This document shows positions 1 to 7,231 of a DNA stretch of 20,786 bases, one piece after another (position 1 is the stretch's first letter; every line of letters starts with the position of its first letter). Source of the stretch: JALYSX01 sp035544315 (GTDB lineage: Bacteria; Vulcanimicrobiota; Vulcanimicrobiia; Vulcanimicrobiales; Vulcanimicrobiaceae); contig DATKGB010000235.1 in the NCBI GenBank assembly GCA_035544315.1, positions 1 to 20,786 on the forward strand, read 5' to 3'. Below the pieces are notes generated by a model. It made no database searches. It was not told the DNA's origin and saw only the letters and a list, made by a program, of their open reading frames with translations. Made by a program: the position numbers and the translations under genes.

Positions 1-36
1 AGTATGAGCCTCAAGCCGGACAACCATCGGAGAGTC

Positions 37-1122
37 TTAGGCGAGTACCCGATCGCGAAATGCTTGCCAACCGCTCGCTTCGATTGCCGCGCGCGCTTCG
101 CGCATCAGCGTGTTGAGCAAGTAGACGTTGTGGTAGGAGAGCAAGCGAGGCCCGAGCATTTCATCGGCGCGGAAGAGATGGCAGAGATAGGCTCGCGTGA
201 ACGTCGTGCACACGTAGCAATCGCAACTTGGATCCAGCGGTGTGAAATCGTGGATGTAGCCGGCATTACGAATAGAGAATTCGCCGGAGCGCGTCATCGC
301 GCGACCATTGCGCCCGCAACGCGTCGGGTAGACGCAGTCGAACATATCGATGCCGCAGTCGACCGCCATCACGATGTCGCGCACGGTTCCCACGCCCATC
401 AAATAGCGCGGTTTGCCCTCGGGTAGACGTCGTGCGCAGAAACGCGCCATCCGATACATTTCCTCGCGCGTCTCGCCGACCGAAAGGCCGCCGATCGCGT
501 AACCCGGGAAGTCCAGCGCGACGATCTCGCGGGCGCTGCGCTCGCGCAGCGTTTCGTCGAGGCCGCCTTGCACGATCGCGAATATGGCCGTCGCTTCGTT
601 CGAACGCGCGTCGGCCGAGCGTTGCGCCCAGAGAGTCGTCAGGCGTACCGACGCTTCGATTGCGGCGTGCGTCGCCGGCAGTTTCACGCAAACGTCCAGA
701 ACCATCGCGATATCGACGCCCAGCGACTCTTGGAACGCGATCACGCTTTCCGGTGTGAACCGGTGTTTGCTCCCGTCGATGTGCGATTGAAAGGTCACGC
801 CGTCGTCGTCGAGTTTGCGCCGCTCTTGCAGGCTGAAGATTTGAAAGCCGCCCGAGTCGGTCAGGATCGGGCCGTGCCACTGCATGAATTGATGCAAACC
901 GCCGGCTTGCACGAGCACGTCGCGCCCGGGGCGCAGCCACAGGTGATAGGTATTCGCCAAGACGATTTGGCTGTGTGCCTCGAGCAGTTCGACGGGCGTC
1001 AGACCCTTCACGGTTGCGGCCGTGCCGACCGGCATAAACGTCGGGGTTTCGACGATGCCGTGCGTTAGGCTCAGCCGTCCGCGGCGAGCCGAGCCGTCGG
1101 TTGCGAGCAGGTCGAAGTTCAC
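37..1122 (-). CDS. tgt: Queuine/preQ1 tRNA-guanine transglycosylase
   Basis: This enzyme exchanges the guanine at wobble position 34 of GUN-anticodon tRNAs for the queuosine precursor preQ1 in the cytoplasm. The 361-residue product has the usual bacterial length and every hallmark: DSGGFQ with Asp89, the VQGG base-recognition loop near residue 184, the nucleophile Asp262 in DMFDCVYPTR, and a zinc site formed by Cys300, Cys302, Cys305 and His331. It begins at a GTG that overlaps the rluD stop codon by four bases (GTGA), so it is probably translationally coupled as the last gene of ccdA-lspA-rluD-tgt. The loop normally read as DECTPYP is DVCVKLPA here; the Asp and Cys are kept. The identification is very secure; preQ1 as substrate is assumed from the bacterial family. 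Confidence 0.97.
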   Translation of the reverse strand: MNFDLLATDGSARRGRLSLTHGIVETPTFMPVGTAATVKGLTPVELLEAHSQIVLANTYHLWLRPGRDVLVQAGGLHQFMQWHGPILTDSGGFQIFSLQERRKLDDDGVTFQSHIDGSKHRFTPESVIAFQESLGVDIAMVLDVCVKLPATHAAIEASVRLTTLWAQRSADARSNEATAIFAIVQGGLDETLRERSAREIVALDFPGYAIGGLSVGETREEMYRMARFCARRLPEGKPRYLMGVGTVRDIVMAVDCGIDMFDCVYPTRCGRNGRAMTRSGEFSIRNAGYIHDFTPLDPSCDCYVCTTFTRAYLCHLFRADEMLGPRLLSYHNVYLLNTLMREARAAIEASGWQAFRDRVLA

Positions 1123-2015
1123 GCTTGTTTTCGCAGCAACTCGCGGGCAGCGGCGTACTCGGGCGGCGGGTCGACTTCGAAAACCATATCGTCGTGTGTC
1201 GTTGGATGTTCGAACGACAGCCGCCAGGCGTGCAGCGCTTGCCCGGGCATGTCGAAGCGCGCTTCACCCAGGCCGTAAATGGAATCGTTGAGAATCGGAT
1301 GGCCGAGCGAGGCCAGATGGACGCGGATCTGATGCGTGCGCCCGGTCTCCAAGCGGAAGATCAGCTCGGCGTTCTTGGGAAACGTTTCGCGGATTTCGTA
1401 GTGCGTGATCGCCGGCTTGCCGTTGCCGACGACGGCGTACTTCAAGCGATTGTGCGGGTCGCGCCCGATCGGCCCGTCGAGCGTTCCGCGAGCGTGATCG
1501 GGAATTCCCAAGACGAGGCCCAGGTATTCGCGCTTGATCGCGCGCGCTTTCATCGCGATGCCCAGCGCCGAGAGGGTCGCATCGTTCTTGGCCACGACCA
1601 GCAAACCGGACGTGTCGCGGTCGAGCCGGTGCACCAGTCCCGCGCGCAACTCTTCGCCGGGAAGCGCTCCGGTGTGCGCGAGCAAGGCGTTGACCAGCGT
1701 GCCGCTGGTCGAGCCGTGGGCCGGATGGGATACCATCCCGGCGGGTTTGTCGACCACGATCAAATCGTCGTCTTCATACACGATCGGGATATCGATAGGT
1801 TCGGCTTGTGCGGTCAGGCGCGATCGCGGGACGATCGTATATTCGATCCGGTCCCCAGCTTCGAGCAAACGACTGGCCTTAGCGACTTCGTCGTTGACGG
1901 TGACGCCGCCGCGTTTGATCGCATCGGCCACTAACGATCGCGAGGAACCGCTCAAGCGCGCGACGGTCACGTCGGCGCGCTTGCCGGCCTCGTCAGCGCC
2001 GACGACGTGTGACAA
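1119..2015 (-). CDS. rluD: RluA/RluD-family 23S rRNA pseudouridine synthase
   Basis: The product isomerises uridine to pseudouridine in RNA, most likely large-subunit rRNA. An S4-like RNA-binding segment occupies about residues 8-60, with a KRGGVTVND core. It is followed by the catalytic domain with the RluA signature HRLDRDTSG (Asp132 is the catalytic residue) and the RTHQIRVHLASLGHPI motif. At 298 residues it is full length. The start is a TTG lying inside the 3' end of lspA (23-base overlap) with no clear Shine-Dalgarno sequence, so the exact start is uncertain. The family is certain. The exact target (RluD positions versus RluC-type or a tRNA) cannot be read from sequence; linkage to lspA is common for the RluD-like Bacillus YlyB type. 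Confidence 0.93.
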   Translation of the reverse strand: MSHVVGADEAGKRADVTVARLSGSSRSLVADAIKRGGVTVNDEVAKASRLLEAGDRIEYTIVPRSRLTAQAEPIDIPIVYEDDDLIVVDKPAGMVSHPAHGSTSGTLVNALLAHTGALPGEELRAGLVHRLDRDTSGLLVVAKNDATLSALGIAMKARAIKREYLGLVLGIPDHARGTLDGPIGRDPHNRLKYAVVGNGKPAITHYEIRETFPKNAELIFRLETGRTHQIRVHLASLGHPILNDSIYGLGEARFDMPGQALHAWRLSFEHPTTHDDMVFEVDPPPEYAAARELLRKQA

Positions 2016-2475
2016 GGCTTGACAGAATCAAAAGAACGACGCCGATAGTGATGCAGGCGTCGGCAACGTTAAAGATGTTGGGCCAGATGCGGTAGAGGTC
2101 GATGAAGTCGACGACGTAGTGCAGGTGTACGCGATCGATGATGTTCCCGATCGCGCCGCCGACGATCATCCCGAAGGCGATGCGTACCAGGCGCGACTTG
2201 TGCGCTGCGTCGCGGAATCCCATCCAGAAGATCACCAGGACCACCACGGCCATCGCAACGAGCATCACCCCGTTGCTTCCGAACAAGCCGAACGCGCCGT
2301 GCGTGTTTTGGTCGTACGTCCAACGTAATAGACGCGGCACGACTAGGTGCACGTAGTAGCCGCCACCGTTCTCGGCAAGTTTTTGGATGAGGTTCTTGCT
2401 GTACTGATCCAGCGCGATGACGATCGCCGCGACGAGCGCGATCGCTAGCGTGTCAGATTTTTGGTTGCGGAACAA
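1993..2475 (-). CDS. lspA: Lipoprotein signal peptidase (signal peptidase II)
   Basis: This integral membrane aspartyl protease removes signal peptides from diacylglyceryl-modified prolipoproteins. The 160-residue product shows four hydrophobic segments (about 10-28, 65-85, 97-112 and 136-156) and the family motifs DQYSKN, NTHGAFG, GGAIGNIIDR and FNVADA. The two catalytic aspartates are Asp114 and Asp139. It ends in an arginine-rich cytoplasmic tail. It lies between ccdA and rluD and overlaps each by 23 bases, so the block should be one transcript. Its partner Lgt is encoded divergently less than 1 kb away. Likely substrates in this window include the lipobox proteins at 6822-7187 and 9728-10201. 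Confidence 0.96.
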   Translation of the reverse strand: MFRNQKSDTLAIALVAAIVIALDQYSKNLIQKLAENGGGYYVHLVVPRLLRWTYDQNTHGAFGLFGSNGVMLVAMAVVVLVIFWMGFRDAAHKSRLVRIAFGMIVGGAIGNIIDRVHLHYVVDFIDLYRIWPNIFNVADACITIGVVLLILSSLVTRRRR

Positions 2476-3181
2476 ATTGATAGAACCATCCTGCGACGTT
2501 GAGGAATGAGTCCGTGATCAGCACGTAGCCGACCACGACCAAGAACAGCCCGGCGACGAATTCGATGGCCGGAAGAAAACGTTTGATTCTATCGAGCAAC
2601 GGCAGCACCGCGCCGATCGCCAAGGCCGTGATGAAGAACGGCACCGCCAACCCGAGCGAATAAGCGACCAGGAGCAGCGCCGCCATCCCGGTATGCTGTT
2701 GCGATGCCATTGCCAGAATCGCGGCGAGGATCGGCCCGATGCACGGCGACCAGCCGGCGGCGAACGCGACGCCGACAATTCCCGACGTCCAGTACGAACG
2801 GGTCTGGTGTTGCTTGTGGACGCGCATATCCATCATCAGGAACGGGATGCGAATCATGCCCATCATCTGCAGGCCCAGGAAAATCACGATCGTCCCGCCG
2901 ATTTGCGCGATGAGCACTCGATGCGTCGCGAGCGCCCCGCCCAGCGCGCTGGCCGAAACCCCCAGCACGACGAAAACAACGGTAAAACCGGCGATAAAGG
3001 CCAATGAATGGAAAACAGCCCGCGCGCGCGTCGCGGCGGTGGTGTCGCTCTTGAGATCCTCAAGGCTCGATCCGGTCAGGAACGAGAGATAAGCCGGTAC
3101 CAGCGGGAGGACGCACGGCGAGACGAAGGAAACCAGGCCCGCCAGAAACGCGATACCGACCGATAGATGCGTCGTGGCCAC
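2453..3181 (-). CDS. ccdA: CcdA-type cytochrome c biogenesis / thiol-disulfide transmembrane protein
   Basis: CcdA-family proteins carry reducing equivalents from cytoplasmic thioredoxin across the membrane to extracytoplasmic thiol proteins such as the apocytochrome c maturation factors. The 242-residue product has six predicted membrane helices and the two signature cysteines, Cys23 in SFVSPCVLPLVPAYLSFL and Cys147 in GWSPCIGP. It starts at a GTG only 34 bp from the divergent lgt start and overlaps lspA at its 3' end. No partner thioredoxin-like gene is visible in the window. A c-type cytochrome is encoded at 9728-10201 and could be a beneficiary, though that is inference. The family call is secure; a role specific to cytochrome c maturation is less so. 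Confidence 0.93.
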   Translation of the reverse strand: MATTHLSVGIAFLAGLVSFVSPCVLPLVPAYLSFLTGSSLEDLKSDTTAATRARAVFHSLAFIAGFTVVFVVLGVSASALGGALATHRVLIAQIGGTIVIFLGLQMMGMIRIPFLMMDMRVHKQHQTRSYWTSGIVGVAFAAGWSPCIGPILAAILAMASQQHTGMAALLLVAYSLGLAVPFFITALAIGAVLPLLDRIKRFLPAIEFVAGLFLVVVGYVLITDSFLNVAGWFYQFVPQPKI

Positions 3182-3215
3182 GACGCGTTAGGTTAGACGA
3201 GGACGACGACCGACC

Positions 3216-4046
3216 ATGCAACATTGGTTTACCTACCCGACAAATGTCGACCCGATTGCGATCCACCTGGGTCCGATCGGGATCCATTGGTATGGTATTT
3301 CCTACCTGATCGGCTTCATCGCCGTGGGGCTATGGATGGCGCGCCCGGCCGGCCGCAAGCGTCTGGGCCTCACCTCCGAACAAATTCAGGACTTTTTGTT
3401 TTACGCGCTGATCGGGGTGATGGTCGGCGGCCGGCTCTTTTTCGTCTTCAACGACATCGTTAGCAAGCACGACCTCTCGTATTACACATCGGCGCCGCTC
3501 AATTTCATCGCGGTCTGGCAAGGCGGCATGGCCTTCCACGGCGGCGCGGTCGGCGTCCTGATCGCAATCGCGCTGTTCCTGCGCAAGCATCGCAACCTGA
3601 GATACATGGTATTGGGCGACGAGATCGTGATGATGCTGCCGATCGGCATTACGCTGACGCGCTGCGTCAATTTTATCAACGACGAACTGTGGGGCAACGT
3701 CTGTAACCCGGATCATCCGTGGTGTATAGTCCCGAAAGATCAAGGCACGTGGGGCACTGGCTATCGTCATCCCGTGCAGATTTACGAAGCGATTCTCGAC
3801 ATTCTCACGCTGCCGATTTTGCTGTACCTGTACAAGCGCAAGCCGGCCGACGGCGTCGTCGCGTGGACGTGGTTTGCGATCTATGGCATCACCCGCTCGA
3901 TCGCGGAGTTTTTCCGGCAAGCCGACTTCACGTTCTTCGGAGTTACCGGCGGCCAGCTCTACGCGCTCCCGATGATCGCGATCGGCGCCTACGGAATCTG
4001 GTATTGCGCCAAACGCGGCCGTCGCACCGACAAAACCGCCGCGTGA
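3216..4046 (+). CDS. lgt: Prolipoprotein diacylglyceryl transferase
   Basis: Lgt transfers diacylglycerol from phosphatidylglycerol to the lipobox cysteine of prolipoproteins in the cytoplasmic membrane. The 276-residue product has about seven hydrophobic segments, the FHGG motif with the conserved His108, the signature segment RCVNFINDELWG at residues 149-160, and the C-terminal arginine in FFRQAD (Arg234). Arg149, Asn152, Glu157 and Gly160 match the essential signature positions. The usual Gly before the Arg is Thr148, and the usual Gly after NFIN is Asp156. It starts at an ATG 34 bp from the divergent ccdA, and its stop overlaps the yggS GTG start (GTGA), making it the first gene of lgt-yggS-sepF-divIVA-leuB. 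Confidence 0.96.
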   Translation: MQHWFTYPTNVDPIAIHLGPIGIHWYGISYLIGFIAVGLWMARPAGRKRLGLTSEQIQDFLFYALIGVMVGGRLFFVFNDIVSKHDLSYYTSAPLNFIAVWQGGMAFHGGAVGVLIAIALFLRKHRNLRYMVLGDEIVMMLPIGITLTRCVNFINDELWGNVCNPDHPWCIVPKDQGTWGTGYRHPVQIYEAILDILTLPILLYLYKRKPADGVVAWTWFAIYGITRSIAEFFRQADFTFFGVTGGQLYALPMIAIGAYGIWYCAKRGRRTDKTAA

Positions 4047-4702
4047 TCGAACGGCGCTACGCGCAACTCGTTGCAGACGTGCATGCGCACGCTCGCGCGT
4101 GTGGGCGGAGCGACGCAATCGAGATCGTCGCGGTCAGCAAGCGTCAATCCGCCGACGCGATCGTCCAGGCTGCCGCTGCGGGCGTCACGGCCATCGGCGA
4201 AAACTATCTTCAGGAAGCGCAGGCGAAGTTCGCGGCGCTCGCCGACCTGCCGTTGCGCAAGCACTACCTCGGACACATTCAAACCAACAAGGCCAAAGGG
4301 ATCGCGCGGGCCTTCGACGTCGTCCAAAGCGTCGACCGGCTCGATGCGGCCGCCGCGCTTTCGCGCGCGGCCCGGGCCCTGGGCAAACGCCTGCCGGTCT
4401 TGCTTCAACTCAACATCTCGCCGAGCGACCGCTACGGTTGCCTGCCGCATGACGCCCGGCGGCTGGCCGAAGCGATCCGCGGGATGGACGGCCTGGCCCT
4501 GGAAGGGGTCATGGCCATCGGGCCGGTCACTCAGGAGCGCGATGAGATTGTGAGGTCTTTCGACCTAGCCGCCAAGACGTTGGGGACCATTGGTGGAAGT
4601 ACGCTGTCGATCGGTATGTCGGGCGATTGGCGCGAGGCAGTGCGCGCGGGCTCGACGATGCTGCGCCTCGGGACGGCGCTCTTCGGGCCGCGATCGGTCT
4701 GA
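4043..4702 (+). CDS. yggS: YggS/YlmE-family pyridoxal-phosphate homeostasis protein
   Basis: Members of this family bind pyridoxal 5'-phosphate and help maintain the free PLP pool and amino-acid balance; no enzyme activity is established. The 219-residue product carries the PLP-binding lysine Lys33 in IVAVSKRQ, then GENYLQE, HYLGHIQTNK, SVDR and the C-terminal phosphate-binding run MSGDWREAVRAGSTMLRLG. The same frame stays open upstream into lgt, but homology begins just after the GTG at 4043, which overlaps the lgt stop (GTGA), so I take that GTG as the start. In Firmicutes and Actinobacteria the gene sits directly upstream of sepF, as it does here, although its link to cell division is not understood. 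Confidence 0.94.
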   Translation: MIERRYAQLVADVHAHARACGRSDAIEIVAVSKRQSADAIVQAAAAGVTAIGENYLQEAQAKFAALADLPLRKHYLGHIQTNKAKGIARAFDVVQSVDRLDAAAALSRAARALGKRLPVLLQLNISPSDRYGCLPHDARRLAEAIRGMDGLALEGVMAIGPVTQERDEIVRSFDLAAKTLGTIGGSTLSIGMSGDWREAVRAGSTMLRLGTALFGPRSV

Positions 4703-4722
4703 CGGGTTCGGCCCTCGTCAAG

Positions 4723-4728
4723 AAGGAG
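4723..4728 (+). promoter_or_regulatory. Strong ribosome-binding site of sepF
   Basis: AAGGAG lies 10 bases before the GTG at 4739 and 16 bases before the in-frame ATG at 4745. The spacing favours the GTG as the sepF start. This is one of the clearest Shine-Dalgarno sequences in the window; most neighbouring genes rely on start/stop overlaps instead. Confidence 0.7.
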
Positions 4729-4738
4729 AGAGATCTCC

Positions 4739-5158
4739 GTGAGTATGTTTAACAAAATTGGATCGTTTTTCTCGATCCGCGACGATGAAGAAGACGACGT
4801 GTACGGCGACGAACGCGCGAGCAACGCGCGGGTCGTTCCGCTATCCAACGCGTCGCGCCGTCCCGGAACCGAAGTAAGCGTCTACGCGCCGCGCTCGTTC
4901 GGCGACGTCGTTGAAATTGCCGACGCGCTTCGTTCGCGTCAAGTCGTCATCGTGAACTTGCAAAATGCGGATCGCTCGTTGCTGCAACGAGTGGTCGACT
5001 TTACCTCGGGGGTCGCCTACACGCTCGACGGCAAGATTCAAAAGTTGGCCGAAGGGATCTACTTGGTCGTGCCGGCCGGCGTGCAGATCAACGCCGCCGG
5101 TTTGCGCGACGCGATGATGGCCGACGGAACGCTCGATTTCATGTCAAATAGAGGATAA
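4739..5158 (+). CDS. sepF: Cell division protein SepF
   Basis: SepF is a membrane-binding protein that bundles and anchors FtsZ filaments and helps build the septum, acting in place of FtsA in many Gram-positive-type lineages. The 139-residue product has the expected architecture. An N-terminal amphipathic membrane-targeting helix (MSMFNKIGSFF) is followed by an acidic linker of about 35 residues. A compact SepF core runs from about residue 45, with VYAPRSFGDVVEIADAL, VVIVNLQNAD and VDFTSGVAYTLDGKIQKL. The start is the GTG at 4739, supported by its Shine-Dalgarno spacing. It sits between yggS and divIVA, the conserved division neighbourhood, but ylmG/yggT and ylmH, often found between sepF and divIVA, are absent. 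Confidence 0.95.
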   Translation: MSMFNKIGSFFSIRDDEEDDVYGDERASNARVVPLSNASRRPGTEVSVYAPRSFGDVVEIADALRSRQVVIVNLQNADRSLLQRVVDFTSGVAYTLDGKIQKLAEGIYLVVPAGVQINAAGLRDAMMADGTLDFMSNRG

Positions 5159-5160
5159 GC

Positions 5161-5739
5161 ATGCAAAAGATCAGCCCGGTCGACATTCAGCACAAGACGT
5201 TCAAGCGTAAACTCCAGGGTTACGACCCCGCCGACGTCGATCAATTTCTCGATGAAGTGATCGAAGTGCTCGAAGACGACGCGCACAAACATGCCGCGCT
5301 GGAGGCTGAGATCGCCGACCTCAAAGAGCGGATCAGTCATTTCAAAGCGATGGAAGAGTCGCTCCAGAATACGCTGGTCCTCGCGCAGCGTACGGCCGAC
5401 GAAGTCAAGGCGTCCGCGCATAAGGAAGCCGATTTGATCCGCCTGCAAGCTCGCGTCGCCGCCGACAAGGAAGTCGTGCACTACAACGACGCGATCGCCG
5501 AGGCTCGCCGCGAACATCAGCGTACGCTTGAGGAAAGCGAAAAAGCCAAGAGCGAAATCCGATCGCTCCTGATGACGCACATGGCCTTGCTGGAGCGCAC
5601 TCCCCAAGGCGGACCATACGACACTTCGCGACCGCAGCAGCAAACGCTGATCGCCACTCCCGATACGCTGCCGCTCGAAGTTTCCCAGGATGCGTCGCCC
5701 CCGCCCGACGGCGACGCCGAGCGTATCACCGTTTACTAG
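5161..5739 (+). CDS. divIVA: DivIVA-domain cell division/polarity protein
   Basis: DivIVA proteins are coiled coils that bind curved membrane at poles and septa and recruit division or polar growth factors. The 192-residue product starts with the conserved N-terminal domain (SPVDIQHKTFKRKLQGYDPADVDQ split over residues 5-28). A long, charged coiled coil follows from about residue 30 to 145, and then a low-complexity Pro/Gln-rich tail. At the positions of the Bacillus membrane-insertion pair Phe17-Arg18 it has Leu18-Gln19, with basic residues just before (Lys15, Arg16, Lys17), so membrane contact may differ. It begins two bases after the sepF stop, with GAGG about eight bases upstream inside the sepF end, so the two are probably co-translated. 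Confidence 0.93.
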   Translation: MQKISPVDIQHKTFKRKLQGYDPADVDQFLDEVIEVLEDDAHKHAALEAEIADLKERISHFKAMEESLQNTLVLAQRTADEVKASAHKEADLIRLQARVAADKEVVHYNDAIAEARREHQRTLEESEKAKSEIRSLLMTHMALLERTPQGGPYDTSRPQQQTLIATPDTLPLEVSQDASPPPDGDAERITVY

Positions 5740-5743
5740 CGCC

Positions 5744-6820
5744 GTGACTGCGACCGTCGCGCTATTGCCCGGTGACGGCATCGGGCCCGAGGTCACGCGC
5801 GTCGGAGCCGCAGTGCTGCGCGCGGTTCGATCCGACATCGAGTTGGTCGAAGCGCTCGTCGGCGGCGCGGCGATGGCCGCCGGCTTGCCGGCGCTCCCCG
5901 ACGCAACCCGGGCGCTGTGCGATCGCAGCGTCGGGGTGCTGTTCGGCGCGGTGGGGTTGCCGCAATACGACGGCAAGCCGTTGCCCGAGCGCCCGGAGTA
6001 CGCGCTGCTGCTGCTGCGTCGCGACTACGAACTCTACGCTAACATTCGGCCGGTTCGGGTCTTCGACGGGCTGGAAGACGCGTCGTCGCTCAAACCCGAA
6101 TTGGTGCGCGGTTTGGATTTGATCGTGGTGCGCGAACTGACCGGCGGCCTCTACTTCGGCCTACCTAAGGAGCAACGCATCGACGACGGCGTCGAGGCGG
6201 CAGTCGACACGATGTACTATCGCGCGCCCGAGATCGAGCGCATCGCTCGCGTCGCGTTCGACCTGGCACGCGGGCGCCGCAAACGCGTCACGTCGGTCGA
6301 CAAGCAAAATATTTTGGAAACGTCGCGCTTGTGGCGACGCGTCGTCGAGCGCATCGCGCAAGAGTATCCCGACGTCGGGCTCGATCATCTGCTCGTCGAT
6401 AACGCGGCGATGCAGCTGGTGCGCCGGCCGGCGGATTTCGACATCATCCTGACCGAGAATATGTTCGGCGACATCCTTTCCGACGAAGCTGCGATTCTGA
6501 CGGGCTCGGTCGGCACGCTGCCCAGCGCGTCGTTAGGCACGCGCACGGTCGAGGGCGGCGGCCAATTCGGTTTGTACGAACCCATCAGCGGCAGCGCGCC
6601 CGATATCGCTGGCAAAGGCATCGCCAACCCGACCGCCTCGATCCTTTCCGCGGCGATGCTGCTGCGTTCGAGCTTGGGCGACGAAGCCAATGCCTCGCGC
6701 GTCGAGCGCGCGGTGCAAGACGCCTATGCAAACGGTGCGCGCACGGCCGAACTTGTTGCCGCCGGCGTGCCGTCGCTGTCGACCGACGCGTTTGCCCAAC
6801 GCGTGCTGGCGCGCTTGTAG
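5744..6820 (+). CDS. leuB: 3-isopropylmalate dehydrogenase
   Basis: LeuB oxidises and decarboxylates 3-isopropylmalate with NAD in leucine biosynthesis. The 358-residue product has the nucleotide-binding start (VALLPGDGIGPEV), VRELTGGLYFGLPKE, the substrate/metal segment DNAAMQLVRRP followed by FDIILTENMFGDILSDEAA, and the adenine-binding region YEPISGSAPDIAGKG with ANPTASILSAAMLL. The frame is open upstream, but homology starts at the GTG at 5744, four bases after the divIVA stop, and gives the standard length. No leuA, leuC or leuD is nearby. It is the last gene of a division-related transcription unit and ends one base from the convergent lipoprotein gene. A related beta-decarboxylating dehydrogenase such as isocitrate or tartrate dehydrogenase is less likely given the motifs. 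Confidence 0.93.
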   Translation: MTATVALLPGDGIGPEVTRVGAAVLRAVRSDIELVEALVGGAAMAAGLPALPDATRALCDRSVGVLFGAVGLPQYDGKPLPERPEYALLLLRRDYELYANIRPVRVFDGLEDASSLKPELVRGLDLIVVRELTGGLYFGLPKEQRIDDGVEAAVDTMYYRAPEIERIARVAFDLARGRRKRVTSVDKQNILETSRLWRRVVERIAQEYPDVGLDHLLVDNAAMQLVRRPADFDIILTENMFGDILSDEAAILTGSVGTLPSASLGTRTVEGGGQFGLYEPISGSAPDIAGKGIANPTASILSAAMLLRSSLGDEANASRVERAVQDAYANGARTAELVAAGVPSLSTDAFAQRVLARL

Positions 6821-6821
6821 C

Positions 6822-7187
6822 TTAGGTTTTGACGCTCTCGGTGAAGACCGAGCGGCCGTGATAGTCGGCAAAGACGACGCGGAGCAGTGCGTGGTGTCCG
6901 GGATGTTCGTGAGACCAAGTGGACTTCCACCGTACGAGCGCTTGGGCTTGAAACCCGGCGACGTCCTGTTCGTCGACCGACGACCACTGCTCTAAGTCGA
7001 TGGACACGACCAGGGTCGTGTCGTTGTTGACATCGAGTCCCGTGATGACGCCTTCGGAGTTGCTTTGCAGCGGCCCCAACGCGGCCACCTCACGGTCGGT
7101 ACGCGCCTGGCTCGGATCTTCGGGCGCGGCGCAGGCGGTCAGCAGCAAGGTCGTCATCACGACCGTCGTTATTCTCAAGACGTTCAT
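6822..7187 (-). CDS. Small predicted lipoprotein of unknown function
   Basis: The 121-residue product starts with a basic end and hydrophobic stretch leading to a lipobox, LLTAC at residues 15-19, so Cys19 should be lipidated and the protein anchored outside the cytoplasmic membrane. The mature part (about 100 residues) looks like a small beta-rich domain (VITGLDVNNDTTLVVSIDLEQW, split here for description, followed by alternating hydrophobic stretches). I do not recognise a family. The ATG at 7187 is 44 bp from the divergent flgF-like start and the gene converges on leuB with a one-base gap, so it is probably transcribed alone. The match of length, lipobox and clean boundaries supports a real gene. 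Confidence 0.75.
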   Translation of the reverse strand: MNVLRITTVVMTTLLLTACAAPEDPSQARTDREVAALGPLQSNSEGVITGLDVNNDTTLVVSIDLEQWSSVDEQDVAGFQAQALVRWKSTWSHEHPGHHALLRVVFADYHGRSVFTESVKT

Positions 7188-7231
7188 CGTACGGCCACGC
7201 TTCGCTCACACGCCGCGCCTACCATGCAGGT

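Noticed and set aside
3330..4118. 262-codon minus-strand frame
   Set aside because: It is the shadow of lgt and the start of yggS, with unnatural Arg/Asp/His composition.
5059..5976. 305-codon minus-strand reading frame across sepF, divIVA and leuB
   Set aside because: It is antisense to three clearly identified genes, has a low-complexity Ser/Ala/Arg-rich composition and no motifs; GC-rich DNA produces such frames by chance.
6837..6852. CTCGGT-GAAG-ACCGAG hairpin as a terminator between leuB and the lipoprotein gene
   Set aside because: It lies inside the lipoprotein coding end and no T-run follows, so it is not convincing as an intrinsic terminator.
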